Origin: Paenisporosarcina macmurdoensis
GTDB lineage: Bacteria > Bacillota > Bacilli > Bacillales_A > Planococcaceae
Reading direction: 5' to 3'
Length of the DNA stretch: 64,000 bases
NCBI RefSeq assembly: GCF_042658845.1
Contig: NZ_JBHSRI010000018.1
Location: 1 to 64,000, forward strand
Below are positions 7,704 to 16,339 of the stretch, one piece after another (within the stretch, counting starts at the first letter, position 1; every line of letters begins with the position of its first letter). The position numbers and the translations under genes were made by a program. Under the pieces are notes generated by a model. The model made no database searches. It was not told where the DNA came from and was given only the letters and a program-made list of their open reading frames with translations.

Positions 7704-10034
7704 ATGACAAAGAAAAGTGAAGAAAAAATTGTTCCTTTATTACCTTTACGTGGTTTATTAGTATTCCCAACAATGGTTTTACATATCGATGTTGGCCGTG
7801 AACGTTCTGTTGCTGCTTTAGAGCAAGCTTTGTTATCAGATAACAGGGTCTTTTTGGCAACTCAAAAAGAAATGAATGTCGAACAACCTGAAGAAGATGA
7901 TTTATATGCAGTCGGTACATTAGCTAACGTTAATCAAATGATTAAACTGCCAAATGGGACGATTCGAGTATTAGTTGAGGGCTTAGAACGTGCAACATGG
8001 TCTGGTTATACAGAAGGTGACAAGTACGCAACTGTCATTTCGACTCCTTCAAAAGACGAAGTCGAAAAAACGCCTGAACATGAAGCGCTTATGCGTTTGC
8101 TCCTTCAGTATTTTGAAAAGTACTCGAAAATCTCTAAAAAAGTAACAACAGAAACGTATGATACTGTTTCTGATATTGAAGAGCCAGGCCGCTTAGCGGA
8201 TATGGTTGCTTCTTACTTACCTTTAAAGATGAGTGCTAAGCAAGAAGTGCTTGAAATTTTTGATGTGAAAACGCGCTTAGAATGGTTAATTAATCGCTTG
8301 CACAATGAACAAGAAGTGTTAGATATGGAAAAGAAAATATCTGCACGCGTAAAACAAGCGATGGAACGTACACAAAAAGAATTTTATTTGCGTGAACAAA
8401 TGAAAGCTATCCAAACTGAGCTTGGCGATAGAGAAGGCAAGACGGGTGAAGTTTCTGATCTTCGCAAGAAAATTGACGAAGCAGGCATGCCAGAATCTAC
8501 GTTGAAAGTTGCTTTAAAAGAGTTGGATCGTTATGAAAAATTGCCAGCTGCAGCAGCCGAAAGTGGAGTCATTCGTAACTATCTTGATTGGCTAGTTGCC
8601 CTTCCTTGGACAGATGCAACGGTAGATCGTATCGACATCAAACGTGCGGAAACGATTTTAAACCGCGATCATGATGGACTTGAATCAGTCAAAGAACGAG
8701 TACTTGAATTCTTAGCTGTGCGTCAATTGACAAACTCCCTTCGTGGACCCATTTTATGTTTAGCAGGACCTCCAGGTGTCGGTAAAACGTCACTGGCTCG
8801 TTCGATTGCAGAATCACTAGGTCGTCAATTTGTCCGTATTTCATTAGGTGGAGTTCGTGATGAATCTGAGATTCGCGGGCACCGTAGAACCTATGTCGGG
8901 GCTATGCCTGGGCGCCTTATTCAAGGTATGAAAAAAGCGGGGAAAATTAATCCTGTTATCTTACTTGATGAAATCGATAAAATGTCGAATGATTTCCGTG
9001 GAGATCCGTCTTCTGCAATGCTAGAGGTGTTGGATCCAGAACAAAACCATTCATTTAGCGATCACTACATCGAAGAAACATATAACTTATCCAATGTGCT
9101 ATTTATTGCAACAGCAAATGATTTAAGCACCATTCCTGGACCACTTCGTGACCGAATGGAAATTATTTCGATTGCGGGTTATACCGAAATCGAGAAACAA
9201 CTAATTGCAAAAAATCATTTATTGCCTAAGCAATTAAAAGAGCATGGTTTAACAAAATCAGTGTTGCAACTTCGTGATGATGCGATCAAAGATTTAATTC
9301 GCTATTACACGCGCGAAGCAGGCGTTCGTAGTTTGGAACGTCAAATTGCATCGATTTGTCGTAAAGTAGCAAAACAAGTTGTTTCAACTGGTAAAAAGCG
9401 CATTGTGGTAAAAGCTTCGAATTTAGAAGATCTAATTGGTAAACATAAATTCCGTTTTGGACAAGCTGAAACCGTTAATCAAATTGGGGTCTCTACAGGA
9501 TTAGCTTATACTTCGGTTGGAGGAGATACACTTCAAATTGAAGTGTCCTTAACACCAGGTAAAGGGAAGTTAATTTTGACTGGTAAATTAGGCGATGTTA
9601 TGAAAGAATCTGCACAAACAGCTCTTTCATTCGTTCGTTCGAAAACAGAAAGCCTAGGTCTTGATGCTAATTTCCATGAGCTCCATGATATTCATATTCA
9701 CGTGCCTGAAGGCGCTGTCCCTAAAGATGGTCCTTCTGCAGGAATTGCGATTGCGACGGCTCTTGTGTCTGCTTTGTCGAAACGTCCAATTCGCCGTGAA
9801 GTAGGAATGACTGGTGAAATCACATTACGTGGTCGCGTGTTACCAATCGGCGGTCTTAAAGAGAAATCATTAGGTGCCCACCGAGCAGGATTAACAACGA
9901 TTATTGTACCGAAAGACAATGAACGAGATATAGAAGATATACCCGAAAGCGTGCGTGATGACTTAACGTTTAAATTTGTCTCCCATGCGGACGAAGTGCT
10001 AGAAATAGCGCTAGAAGGAGGCAATGAGCAATGA
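7704..10034 (+). CDS. lon: ATP-dependent protease Lon (LonA type)
   Basis: Lon is a soluble hexameric AAA+ protease that degrades damaged and regulatory proteins. The sequence shows the N-terminal LON substrate domain (about 1-200), Walker A GPPGVGKTS (about 352), Walker B ILLDEIDKM and the serine-lysine proteolytic domain with PKDGPSAGI (catalytic Ser about residue 676). It is 776 aa, as in B. subtilis LonA. ATG 7704 has GAGGTGAC eight bases before it; the longer frame from 7656 has no site. The stop overlaps the ysxC ATG by 4 nt, so the two are translationally coupled. B. subtilis has lonB between clpX and lon; here it is absent. Confidence 0.97.
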   Translation: MTKKSEEKIVPLLPLRGLLVFPTMVLHIDVGRERSVAALEQALLSDNRVFLATQKEMNVEQPEEDDLYAVGTLANVNQMIKLPNGTIRVLVEGLERATWSGYTEGDKYATVISTPSKDEVEKTPEHEALMRLLLQYFEKYSKISKKVTTETYDTVSDIEEPGRLADMVASYLPLKMSAKQEVLEIFDVKTRLEWLINRLHNEQEVLDMEKKISARVKQAMERTQKEFYLREQMKAIQTELGDREGKTGEVSDLRKKIDEAGMPESTLKVALKELDRYEKLPAAAAESGVIRNYLDWLVALPWTDATVDRIDIKRAETILNRDHDGLESVKERVLEFLAVRQLTNSLRGPILCLAGPPGVGKTSLARSIAESLGRQFVRISLGGVRDESEIRGHRRTYVGAMPGRLIQGMKKAGKINPVILLDEIDKMSNDFRGDPSSAMLEVLDPEQNHSFSDHYIEETYNLSNVLFIATANDLSTIPGPLRDRMEIISIAGYTEIEKQLIAKNHLLPKQLKEHGLTKSVLQLRDDAIKDLIRYYTREAGVRSLERQIASICRKVAKQVVSTGKKRIVVKASNLEDLIGKHKFRFGQAETVNQIGVSTGLAYTSVGGDTLQIEVSLTPGKGKLILTGKLGDVMKESAQTALSFVRSKTESLGLDANFHELHDIHIHVPEGAVPKDGPSAGIAIATALVSALSKRPIRREVGMTGEITLRGRVLPIGGLKEKSLGAHRAGLTTIIVPKDNERDIEDIPESVRDDLTFKFVSHADEVLEIALEGGNEQ

Positions 10035-10621
10035 AAGTTCATAACGTAGAATTAGTCATAAGTGCAGTACGCCAAGCGCAATATCCGGAAGATGGTTTTC
10101 CGGAGTTTGCTTTGGCTGGTCGATCTAATGTAGGAAAATCATCTTTTATTAATAAATTAATAGGCCGCAAGAGTATGGCTCGTATTTCTTCAAAGCCGGG
10201 GAAAACGCAAACACTAAACTTTTATAAAATTGAAGAAAAACTGTTTTTCGTTGACGTTCCAGGCTACGGCTATGCAAAAGTATCGAAAACTTCTCGAGAA
10301 GCGTGGAGTAAAATGATTGAAGAATACATTATGAATCGTGATTTATTGAAAGCTGTCATTCAAATCGTGGATTTAAGACACCCACCAAGTGATGACGACT
10401 GTGTGATGTACGATTTCTTAAAGTATCATCATATTCCATGTATCGTGATTGCAACCAAAGCGGACAAAATTCCAAAAGGTAAATGGGAAAAACATAAGAA
10501 AATGGTGCGTGATGAACTTGATATGGAAGCTCATGATACATTGATTCTTTTTTCTTCTGAAACCGGAATGGGCTTTGATGCTGCATGGGCAGAAATCGAA
10601 CGTCGTATGACTCTTGAATAG
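10031..10621 (+). CDS. ysxC: Ribosome-biogenesis GTPase YsxC/EngB
   Basis: This GTPase is needed for late assembly of the 50S subunit. Motifs are G1 GRSNVGKSS (about residues 31-39), G3 DVPGYGYAK, G4 TKADK and G5 SSETG, in a 196-aa protein of standard size. It starts at the ATG overlapping the lon stop, with GGAGGCAATG ahead. It is followed by a strong terminator, so lon-ysxC forms a two-gene operon. Confidence 0.95.
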   Translation: MKVHNVELVISAVRQAQYPEDGFPEFALAGRSNVGKSSFINKLIGRKSMARISSKPGKTQTLNFYKIEEKLFFVDVPGYGYAKVSKTSREAWSKMIEEYIMNRDLLKAVIQIVDLRHPPSDDDCVMYDFLKYHHIPCIVIATKADKIPKGKWEKHKKMVRDELDMEAHDTLILFSSETGMGFDAAWAEIERRMTLE

Positions 10622-10628
10622 AATGGAT

Positions 10629-10668
10629 AAACTCTCTTAGAAGCAATTGGCTTTTTAGAGAGTTTTTT
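10629..10668 (+). terminator. Intrinsic terminator of lon-ysxC
   Basis: AAACTCTCT pairs with AGAGAGTTT, followed by TTTTT, just after ysxC. The first 21-nt array begins about 20 bases further on. Confidence 0.8.
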
Positions 10669-10685
10669 TGTGTGGATTTTTTCTC

Positions 10686-10748
10686 GTGAGGACGAAAATG
10701 TTTCGCGAGTGGACGGAAAGTTAGAGTGAATGGACAGAAAAGAAGAAT
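10686..10748 (+). repeat. 21-nt periodic array A, core GAGTGGACGGAAA
   Basis: Three units start at 10686, 10707 and 10728, exactly 21 bases apart, with cores GTGAGGACG, GAGTGGACG and GAATGGACA followed by a purine-rich AAA segment. The rest of each unit differs. It lies directly after the ysxC terminator. The same core is used again in array B. Confidence 0.75.
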
Positions 10749-10759
10749 CTGCATCTAGG

Positions 10760-10816
10760 ATGCTTTTTCTACAATTCGACTGTCTTTCTAGAGAGGATTA
10801 CTGTCTTCCTCCAGGC
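10760..10816 (+). repeat. Leader element L1 of the 21-nt arrays, copy 1
   Basis: The 57-bp segment begins ATGCTTTTTCTACAATTCGA and ends CTTCCTCCAGGC. It recurs at 10945-11001 with only two base differences. Each copy runs directly into a 21-nt array. Both copies stay open in the same reading frame (MLFLQFDCLSRED, then CLPPGEW). Confidence 0.75.
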
Positions 10817-10938
10817 GAATGGACGGAAATGTTGATTGAGTGGACGGAAACTTCAAATGAATGGACGACAACGTTTCGCGAGTGGACAACAAGTCATCGT
10901 GAGTGGACGAAAAGACACTGCGAGTGGACGATGAAAAA
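10817..10938 (+). repeat. 21-nt periodic array B, core GARTGGACGRMAA
   Basis: Six units start at 10817, 10838, 10859, 10880, 10901 and 10922; every spacing is exactly 21. Cores are GAATGGACG or GAGTGGACG (one GAGTGGACA), with the remaining ~10 bases variable. Read in one frame it gives a heptapeptide pattern (EWTETSN, EWTTTFR, EWTTSHR), which is an automatic result of a 21-nt period and is not by itself proof of coding. Confidence 0.85.
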
Positions 10939-10944
10939 ATAGAC

Positions 10945-11001
10945 ATGCTTTTTCTACAATTCGACTGTCTTTCTAGGGAGGATTGCTGTCTTCCTCCAGG
11001 C
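10945..11001 (+). repeat. Leader element L1 of the 21-nt arrays, copy 2
   Basis: Second copy of the 57-bp leader, differing from copy 1 by one synonymous (AGA/AGG) and one non-synonymous (TAC/TGC) change in the shared frame. It is followed by array C, whose core differs from that of array B. Confidence 0.75.
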
Positions 11002-11078
11002 GAATGGTCTGAAACATTATAAAGTTGGTCGGAAACCGAGATTAGTTGGTCGAAAACACACTTCAAATGGTCGGAAAA
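11002..11078 (+). repeat. 21-nt periodic array C, core AGTTGGTCGGAAA
   Basis: GGTC cores occur at 11006, 11027, 11048 and 11069, exactly 21 bases apart, within units such as AGTTGGTCGGAAA and AGTTGGTCGAAAA. It shares the leader with array B but not the core (TGGTC in place of TGGAC). Confidence 0.8.
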
Positions 11079-11289
11079 CCAAAAACTATAAAAAAGCCAT
11101 CATCCTCTTCATAACTATATCCCTTAGCAACAACCAAAACCCGACGTCCATCGACATAATTAACAGACAATTCTGCCTAAGTGCAAAACAATTGTGTCTA
11201 ATTCAACGTTTTGGTACACTTACATTGGAATTATTATAAAGTAGCAACTTAATCAGCCTTGATTTCATAGCTTGTTCACATTTTGAACC
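11079..11289. other. AT-rich gap before hemA
   Basis: No gene is supported. A 35-codon minus-strand frame (11063-11170) reads VDGRRVLVVAKGYSYEED and looks protein-like, but it lacks a good ribosome binding site and runs into array C. It is likely a fragment or chance. Confidence 0.35.
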
Positions 11290-11316
11290 TTGTTTTCGCA
11301 ATGGTTATGCTATAAT
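11290..11316 (+). promoter_or_regulatory. Extended -10 promoter of the hem operon
   Basis: A perfect TATAAT at 11311-11316 is preceded directly by TGC (extended -10), with a weak TTGTTT at 11290-11295 (15-base spacer). It lies 40 bases before the hemA start. Confidence 0.65.
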
Positions 11317-11355
11317 TAGAGGCATGAAATAGAACGTGAGAGGTGTCATGGAGCC

Positions 11356-12720
11356 ATGCATACCATCGTAGTGGGTGTAAATTTTCGTACAGCGCCGGTA
11401 GAGATTCGCGAACGATTGTCTTTCGTAGAGTCTGATTTGCCGCAGGCGATGCGAGCATTGCAAGAGCAGAAAAGCATATTAGAAAATGTAATTGTCTCGA
11501 CATGTAACCGGACCGAAATCTATGCGATTGTCGATCAGTTACATACTGGACGTTATTATATTAAGCAATTCCTTGCCAATTGGTTCAATTTATCAATGGA
11601 AGAGTTCTCGTCTTACTTATTCATTTATGAAAATGATGGAGCAAATGAGCATTTATTCCGTGTGACTGCAGGAATTGATTCAATGGTACTTGGAGAGACG
11701 CAAATTCTTGGACAAGTACGCAAAAGTTTCTTAGAAGGTCAAGAACGTGGAACAACTGGAACGGTGTTTAATCAATTGTTTAAACAGTCCATTACACTTG
11801 CTAAACGAGCACATTCAGAAACGGCTATCGGTGAAAACGCGGTTTCAGTTTCTTATGCAGCGGTTGAACTAGCGAAGAAAATTTTTGGTTCATTAAAGAA
11901 TAAACATGTGGTCATTTTAGGTGCTGGGAAAATGGGCGAATTGGCGATAAAAAACCTTCACAGTAATGGTGCAGGCAAAATCACCGTTATCAATCGCACA
12001 TTAGAAAAAGCGCAATTACTAGCAGATCAATTTAATGGTCAAGCTAAATCAATGCAAGAGCTACAATGTGCATTGCTAGAAGCTGACATTTTAATAAGTT
12101 CAACTGGTTCGACAGATTTCGTTATAGATTTCGAGTTAATGCAGTTTGTTGAGCGTATTCGTAAAGGCAAGCCATTGTTTATGGTCGACATTGCGGTTCC
12201 ACGTGATTTAGATCCACGTATTGGGGACCTTCAAAGTGTATTCTTGTATGATATTGATGATTTACAAGGCATTGTTGAAGCGAATTTAGTTGAACGACAA
12301 ATTGCAGCAAATGAAATCATGCTGATGATTGAGTTAGAATTGGTTCAGTTTAAAGACTGGCTTGGTACATTAGGTGTGGTGCCAGTTATTTCAGCTCTTC
12401 GTCAAAAAGCGCTGCAAATTCAAGAAGATACCATGGTTAGCATTGAAAACAAAATGCCTGAACTAACTGACCGTGAACGAAAAATATTGAATAAGCATAC
12501 GAAATCCATTATTAATCAATTATTGAAGGAACCAATACTACAAGCAAAAGAACTTGCATCTTCTTCAAATTCGCAGGATCAACTGCAGTTATTCCAACAA
12601 ATTTTTGGGATTGAAGAAGAAGTAAAACTAGAAAAAGAACGTCAATTGTTGGTTGTTAAACCACAAGTGGAAGTTGTCGAAGACGCACAACAAGCTGTTA
12701 ATCCACGCTATTCATATTAA
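11356..12720 (+). CDS. hemA: Glutamyl-tRNA reductase
   Basis: HemA catalyses the first committed step of haem synthesis, reducing glutamyl-tRNA to glutamate-1-semialdehyde with NADPH. The sequence shows the catalytic Cys in STCNRTEIYAI (about residue 50), the tRNA-binding/specificity region GIDSMVLGETQILGQ, the NADPH-binding GAGKMGELA (about 190) and the helical dimerisation domain. At 454 aa it matches the family, with a charged tail. It starts at ATG 11356 behind GAGAGGTG. It is first in the order hemA-hemX-hemC-hemD-hemB-hemL, with a terminator-like hairpin between hemA and hemX that could attenuate the operon. Confidence 0.96.
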   Translation: MHTIVVGVNFRTAPVEIRERLSFVESDLPQAMRALQEQKSILENVIVSTCNRTEIYAIVDQLHTGRYYIKQFLANWFNLSMEEFSSYLFIYENDGANEHLFRVTAGIDSMVLGETQILGQVRKSFLEGQERGTTGTVFNQLFKQSITLAKRAHSETAIGENAVSVSYAAVELAKKIFGSLKNKHVVILGAGKMGELAIKNLHSNGAGKITVINRTLEKAQLLADQFNGQAKSMQELQCALLEADILISSTGSTDFVIDFELMQFVERIRKGKPLFMVDIAVPRDLDPRIGDLQSVFLYDIDDLQGIVEANLVERQIAANEIMLMIELELVQFKDWLGTLGVVPVISALRQKALQIQEDTMVSIENKMPELTDRERKILNKHTKSIINQLLKEPILQAKELASSSNSQDQLQLFQQIFGIEEEVKLEKERQLLVVKPQVEVVEDAQQAVNPRYSY

Positions 12721-12733
12721 TTCAAGTTAGGAG

Positions 12734-12781
12734 GCGTTTTCGTATCTGTATGGTAAACTATACATGCGAAAACGCTTTTTT
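12734..12781 (+). terminator. Terminator-like hairpin inside the hem operon
   Basis: GCGTTTTCG and CGAAAACGC are perfect arms followed by TTTTTTT, with an inner GTAT/TATAC pair. It lies between hemA and hemX and should reduce transcription into the downstream genes unless it is read through. Confidence 0.7.
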
Positions 12782-12808
12782 TATGTCTGATGCGAAAAGG
12801 GGTAAGGT

Positions 12809-13639
12809 ATGGCGGATTTGACCATGACAAGGCTGCACGAAGTAATGGTTATCCTCTACGGAATCAGTCTTGTATTTTACTTCATCGATTATTTAGATAA
12901 AGATTCAAAAGCTCACCGCATTGCATTTTGGCTACTCAGCACTGTGTGGCTCTTGCAGACGGTTTTTTTAGTCCTTTACATTGTCGAAACAAAGCGCTTT
13001 CCAATTTTGACGCTGTTTGAAGGCATTTATTTTTATGCGTGGCTAATGATTACATTATCCATCGTGCTTCACCTTACATATCGCGTCATGGTTCCTGTAT
13101 TCTTCTTAAATGTTATAGGCTTTATATTTATTACCATTCACACATTTGCACCGGTCCAAATCGAAAGATCTCCAGTAGGGGAAACACTTCTTTCTGAGCT
13201 ATTAATTATCCATATCACATTTGCCATTCTGTCATATGTGGCTTTCTCATTATCGTTTGTCTTTTCGACGCTTTATCTTATTTTGTTTCGTCTATTAAAG
13301 AAAAAGAAATGGACCAAACAGTTTGGTAAATTACCATCTCTTGATCAAACGGAAAAAGGGATGACGATTTCAATTGTCGCTGGTATTCCGTTTTTATTAG
13401 TAAGTTTGATTCTCGGGCTGCAATGGGCGTATGTATCGATTAATGAATTTTCATTGATTGATGTGAAAATTATTGGCTCATTTGTCTTATTATTTATTTA
13501 TGGCTACTTATTTTATCGACGCCAAAAAGGCACACTGCAAGGAACCAGTTATGCATGGGGACATGTATATGCATTCTTGTTAGTATTAATCAATTTCTTT
13601 TTAGGCAGTCGTTTATCTGAATTTCATTTTTGGTATTAA
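12809..13639 (+). CDS. hemX: HemX, CcsA-like membrane protein
   Basis: The 276-aa integral membrane protein has about eight hydrophobic segments and belongs to the cytochrome c assembly (CcsA/ResC-like) superfamily. In B. subtilis the equally long HemX sits in the same place and lowers the level of HemA. ATG 12809 follows AAAGGGGTAAGGT. No soluble domain is visible. Its role in controlling HemA is known for the family, not shown here. Confidence 0.92.
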   Translation: MADLTMTRLHEVMVILYGISLVFYFIDYLDKDSKAHRIAFWLLSTVWLLQTVFLVLYIVETKRFPILTLFEGIYFYAWLMITLSIVLHLTYRVMVPVFFLNVIGFIFITIHTFAPVQIERSPVGETLLSELLIIHITFAILSYVAFSLSFVFSTLYLILFRLLKKKKWTKQFGKLPSLDQTEKGMTISIVAGIPFLLVSLILGLQWAYVSINEFSLIDVKIIGSFVLLFIYGYLFYRRQKGTLQGTSYAWGHVYAFLLVLINFFLGSRLSEFHFWY

Positions 13640-13675
13640 AAATCTAACTACATCTAAAGCGGGGTATTATCTAAT

Positions 13676-14605
13676 ATGAGAAAAATTATTGTTGGATCAA
13701 GAAGAAGTAAATTAGCATTAACGCAAACGAACTGGTTTATTGATCAATTAAAACAAGCGGGAGCACCATTTGAATTTGAAGTGAAGGAAATCGTAACAAA
13801 AGGAGATCAAATCGTAGATGTTCAACTTTCAAAAGTTGGCGGTAAAGGTTTGTTCGTAAAAGAAATTGAACAAGCTTTATTCGACAAAGAAATTGACTTT
13901 GCAGTTCACAGTATGAAAGATATGCCTTCAGAGTTGCCAGAAGGCCTTGTCATTGGCTGTATTCCTCCACGTGAAGATGCACGTGACGCTTACATTTCAA
14001 CGGGTCATGTGAAGTTTATGGAGCTTCCAGTAGCGGCGGTTGTTGGGACAAGTAGTTTACGACGTGCTGCTCAACTTCTTTTACTTCGTCCAGACATTGA
14101 AATTAAATGGATTCGTGGAAACGTGGATACGCGTTTAGCAAAACTTCAAACTGAAGAGTACGATGCGATTATTTTAGCTGCTGCGGGACTTAAACGTCTT
14201 GGCTGGAGTGACGAAGTGGTAACAGAATATTTGTCAGTAGAAGATTGTCTACCTGCAGTAGGTCAAGGCGCTTTAGCGATTGAATGCCGCGGAGAAGATG
14301 AAGAATTATTAGCGGAACTAGGAAAATTAACTCATTCAGACACATGGGATGCTGTTCATGCAGAGCGTGCATTTTTATATGCGATGGATGGAGGATGTCA
14401 AGTACCTATAGCTGGATTTGCTACGATTGAAAACGGACAAGTTGAGTTTACTGGACTTGTTGCTTCACCTGATGCAGAACAAGTATATAAACAATCTGCA
14501 ACAAATGTAGAGCCTGAAACAGCTGGTAAAGAAGTAGCTAAGATTTTAAGCGCGCAAGGTGCTTATGATTTGATCCAACAAGTAAGAGCCGATTTAAATG
14601 TCTAA
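13676..14605 (+). CDS. hemC: Hydroxymethylbilane synthase (porphobilinogen deaminase)
   Basis: HemC joins four porphobilinogens into hydroxymethylbilane in the cytoplasm. The sequence shows the N-terminal IIVGSRRSKLALTQT, the substrate-binding VGTSSLRR and the dipyrromethane-cofactor Cys in DGGCQVPIAG (about residue 241). The 309 aa are typical. It has a GGGG-type ribosome binding site 10 bases upstream and overlaps hemD by 8 nt. Confidence 0.96.
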   Translation: MRKIIVGSRRSKLALTQTNWFIDQLKQAGAPFEFEVKEIVTKGDQIVDVQLSKVGGKGLFVKEIEQALFDKEIDFAVHSMKDMPSELPEGLVIGCIPPREDARDAYISTGHVKFMELPVAAVVGTSSLRRAAQLLLLRPDIEIKWIRGNVDTRLAKLQTEEYDAIILAAAGLKRLGWSDEVVTEYLSVEDCLPAVGQGALAIECRGEDEELLAELGKLTHSDTWDAVHAERAFLYAMDGGCQVPIAGFATIENGQVEFTGLVASPDAEQVYKQSATNVEPETAGKEVAKILSAQGAYDLIQQVRADLNV

Positions 14606-15362
14606 AAAGGGTGATTTGCGAGGACAAACCATTGTCTTTACAGGTCAACCGAAATCGAGCGAAGCTTTTTTAGAAGTTGAAAGACTGGGTGGGAAAGTGC
14701 AAGCTTTCCCACTCATTCGAACACAAGAACTTACCAATCAAGATGACATTTTTATAATAAAATTGCCTAGCTATGATTGGCTCATTTTTACAAGTCAAAA
14801 TGCAGTGTCAGCATTTGAAGAAAAGCTGACGAGGGATCAGGTAGCTGTAGATAATCTGAAGTGTAAGATTGCTGCTGTCGGTAAAAATACAGCACGGGCT
14901 TTAGAAAAAATAGGGTTTCATGTGTCGTTTACACCAACTACGTATAGTGCAGATGAATTCGTTCAACAGTTTTCACACGTGTCAAATCAATCGGAACATT
15001 GTTTGTTTCTTAGAGGGTCACTTGCGAAAGCTACGATTAGAACTGGTCTGAGCCAACAAGTAGATGAATGGACGGTTTATGAAACACTTCCCGACGTGAA
15101 AAATGCGGTCCGCTTATCCACATATATAAAGGAACATCCAACTGTTTTCGTGGCATTTGCAAGTCCGTCTGCTGTTCATATATACGCAACTGAAATTGCA
15201 CAGGAAATAGGTTGGAAGCACATTAAAATTGCAGCCATTGGTCATGTGACTGCAGCTGCATTACTAAATCATGGAGCGGCTGTTCATGTACAAGCAACTA
15301 CGTATACATGGCTTGCACTCGTTCAAGAAATTGCTAATTGGAAGGATGATTTATACTCATGA
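14598..15362 (+). CDS. hemD: Uroporphyrinogen-III synthase
   Basis: HemD cyclises hydroxymethylbilane with inversion of ring D. The family is poorly conserved. Support comes from the two-lobed pattern (IVFTGQPKSSEAFLEVE at the start, LIFTSQNAVSAFEE, VFVAFASPSAVHIYA, IAAIGHVTAAALLNHG near the end) and from its place between hemC and hemB. 254 aa. It overlaps both neighbours, so translation is coupled. Confidence 0.93.
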   Translation: MSKKGDLRGQTIVFTGQPKSSEAFLEVERLGGKVQAFPLIRTQELTNQDDIFIIKLPSYDWLIFTSQNAVSAFEEKLTRDQVAVDNLKCKIAAVGKNTARALEKIGFHVSFTPTTYSADEFVQQFSHVSNQSEHCLFLRGSLAKATIRTGLSQQVDEWTVYETLPDVKNAVRLSTYIKEHPTVFVAFASPSAVHIYATEIAQEIGWKHIKIAAIGHVTAAALLNHGAAVHVQATTYTWLALVQEIANWKDDLYS

Positions 15363-16339
15363 AAGAACTTCAATTTAACAGACACCGTCGCTTACGAAAT
15401 AGCGCAACATTGCGAGCGATGGTCCGCGAAACGAGATTACATACAGACGATTTAATTTATCCATTATTCGTTGCCGAAGGTAAAAATATTAAAAATCCTA
15501 TTTCTTCAATGCCAGGAGTGTTCCAATTTTCTCTTGACCAATTAGGGGCTGAACTGGACGAAGTGGTATCACTCGGAATCCCGTCCATTATTTTATTCGG
15601 AATTCCGCTAGAAAAAGATGCTGAAGGCACACAAGCGTATCACGATCATGGCATCATTCAAGAAGCGATTCGCTTTGCGAAAGAACGTCATCCAGAATTA
15701 ATCGTCATTGCAGATACATGTTTGTGTGAATACACAGACCATGGTCACTGTGGCATTATTGAAAATGGACAAGTTCTAAATGATCCAACACTTGATTTAT
15801 TGGCACGCACAGCGATTGCACAAGCTAAAGCTGGCGCAGACATTATTGCCCCGTCGAATATGATGGATGGTTTTGTAGCAGCGATTCGTTACGGCTTAGA
15901 TGAAGCAGGATTCTCACATTTACCCATCATGTCATATGCGGTCAAATACGCATCAGCATACTACGGTCCTTTCCGTGAAGCGGCAAACAGTGCACCTCAA
16001 TTCGGCGACCGTAAAACGTACCAGATGGATTATGCCAACCGCAATGAAGCCATGCGTGAAGCAACATCAGACATCGAAGAAGGCGCTGATTTCCTAATTG
16101 TAAAACCTGCATTATCTTATTTAGATATTGTACGTGACGTGAAAAATAACTTTGATGTACCAATCGTGGCTTACAATGTAAGTGGAGAATATGCGATGGT
16201 AAAAGCGGCAGCTCAAAACGGCTGGGTAGATGAAGAAAAAATTGTACTTGAAACATTAACAAGCATGAAACGTGCAGGCGCAGATTTAATCATGACGTAT
16301 CACGCGAAAGACGTGGCACGTTGGTTGGGGGCGAAATAA
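15359..16339 (+). CDS. hemB: Delta-aminolevulinic acid dehydratase (porphobilinogen synthase)
   Basis: HemB condenses two aminolevulinates to porphobilinogen. The catalytic Schiff-base Lys is in FLIVKPALSYLD (about residue 250). The Cys-rich segment DTCLCEYTDHGHCG marks the zinc-dependent form. 326 aa. It starts at the ATG overlapping the hemD stop (ribosome binding site AAGGATG), and its TAA overlaps the hemL ATG by one base. Confidence 0.96.
   Translation: MKELQFNRHRRLRNSATLRAMVRETRLHTDDLIYPLFVAEGKNIKNPISSMPGVFQFSLDQLGAELDEVVSLGIPSIILFGIPLEKDAEGTQAYHDHGIIQEAIRFAKERHPELIVIADTCLCEYTDHGHCGIIENGQVLNDPTLDLLARTAIAQAKAGADIIAPSNMMDGFVAAIRYGLDEAGFSHLPIMSYAVKYASAYYGPFREAANSAPQFGDRKTYQMDYANRNEAMREATSDIEEGADFLIVKPALSYLDIVRDVKNNFDVPIVAYNVSGEYAMVKAAAQNGWVDEEKIVLETLTSMKRAGADLIMTYHAKDVARWLGAK

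Noticed and set aside
10730..10942. 70-codon ORF reading EWTxxxx heptads
   Set aside because: It spans the L1 leader and the 21-nt array; heptads are forced by the 21-nt period, there is no good ribosome binding site, and sister arrays with 20-nt steps cannot be coding. Kept as a repeat, with the peptide idea listed as a finding.
11063..11170. 35-codon minus-strand frame with VDGRRVLVVAKGY
   Set aside because: Protein-like but lacks a ribosome binding site, is preceded by an in-frame stop and ends inside array C. Too short to support.
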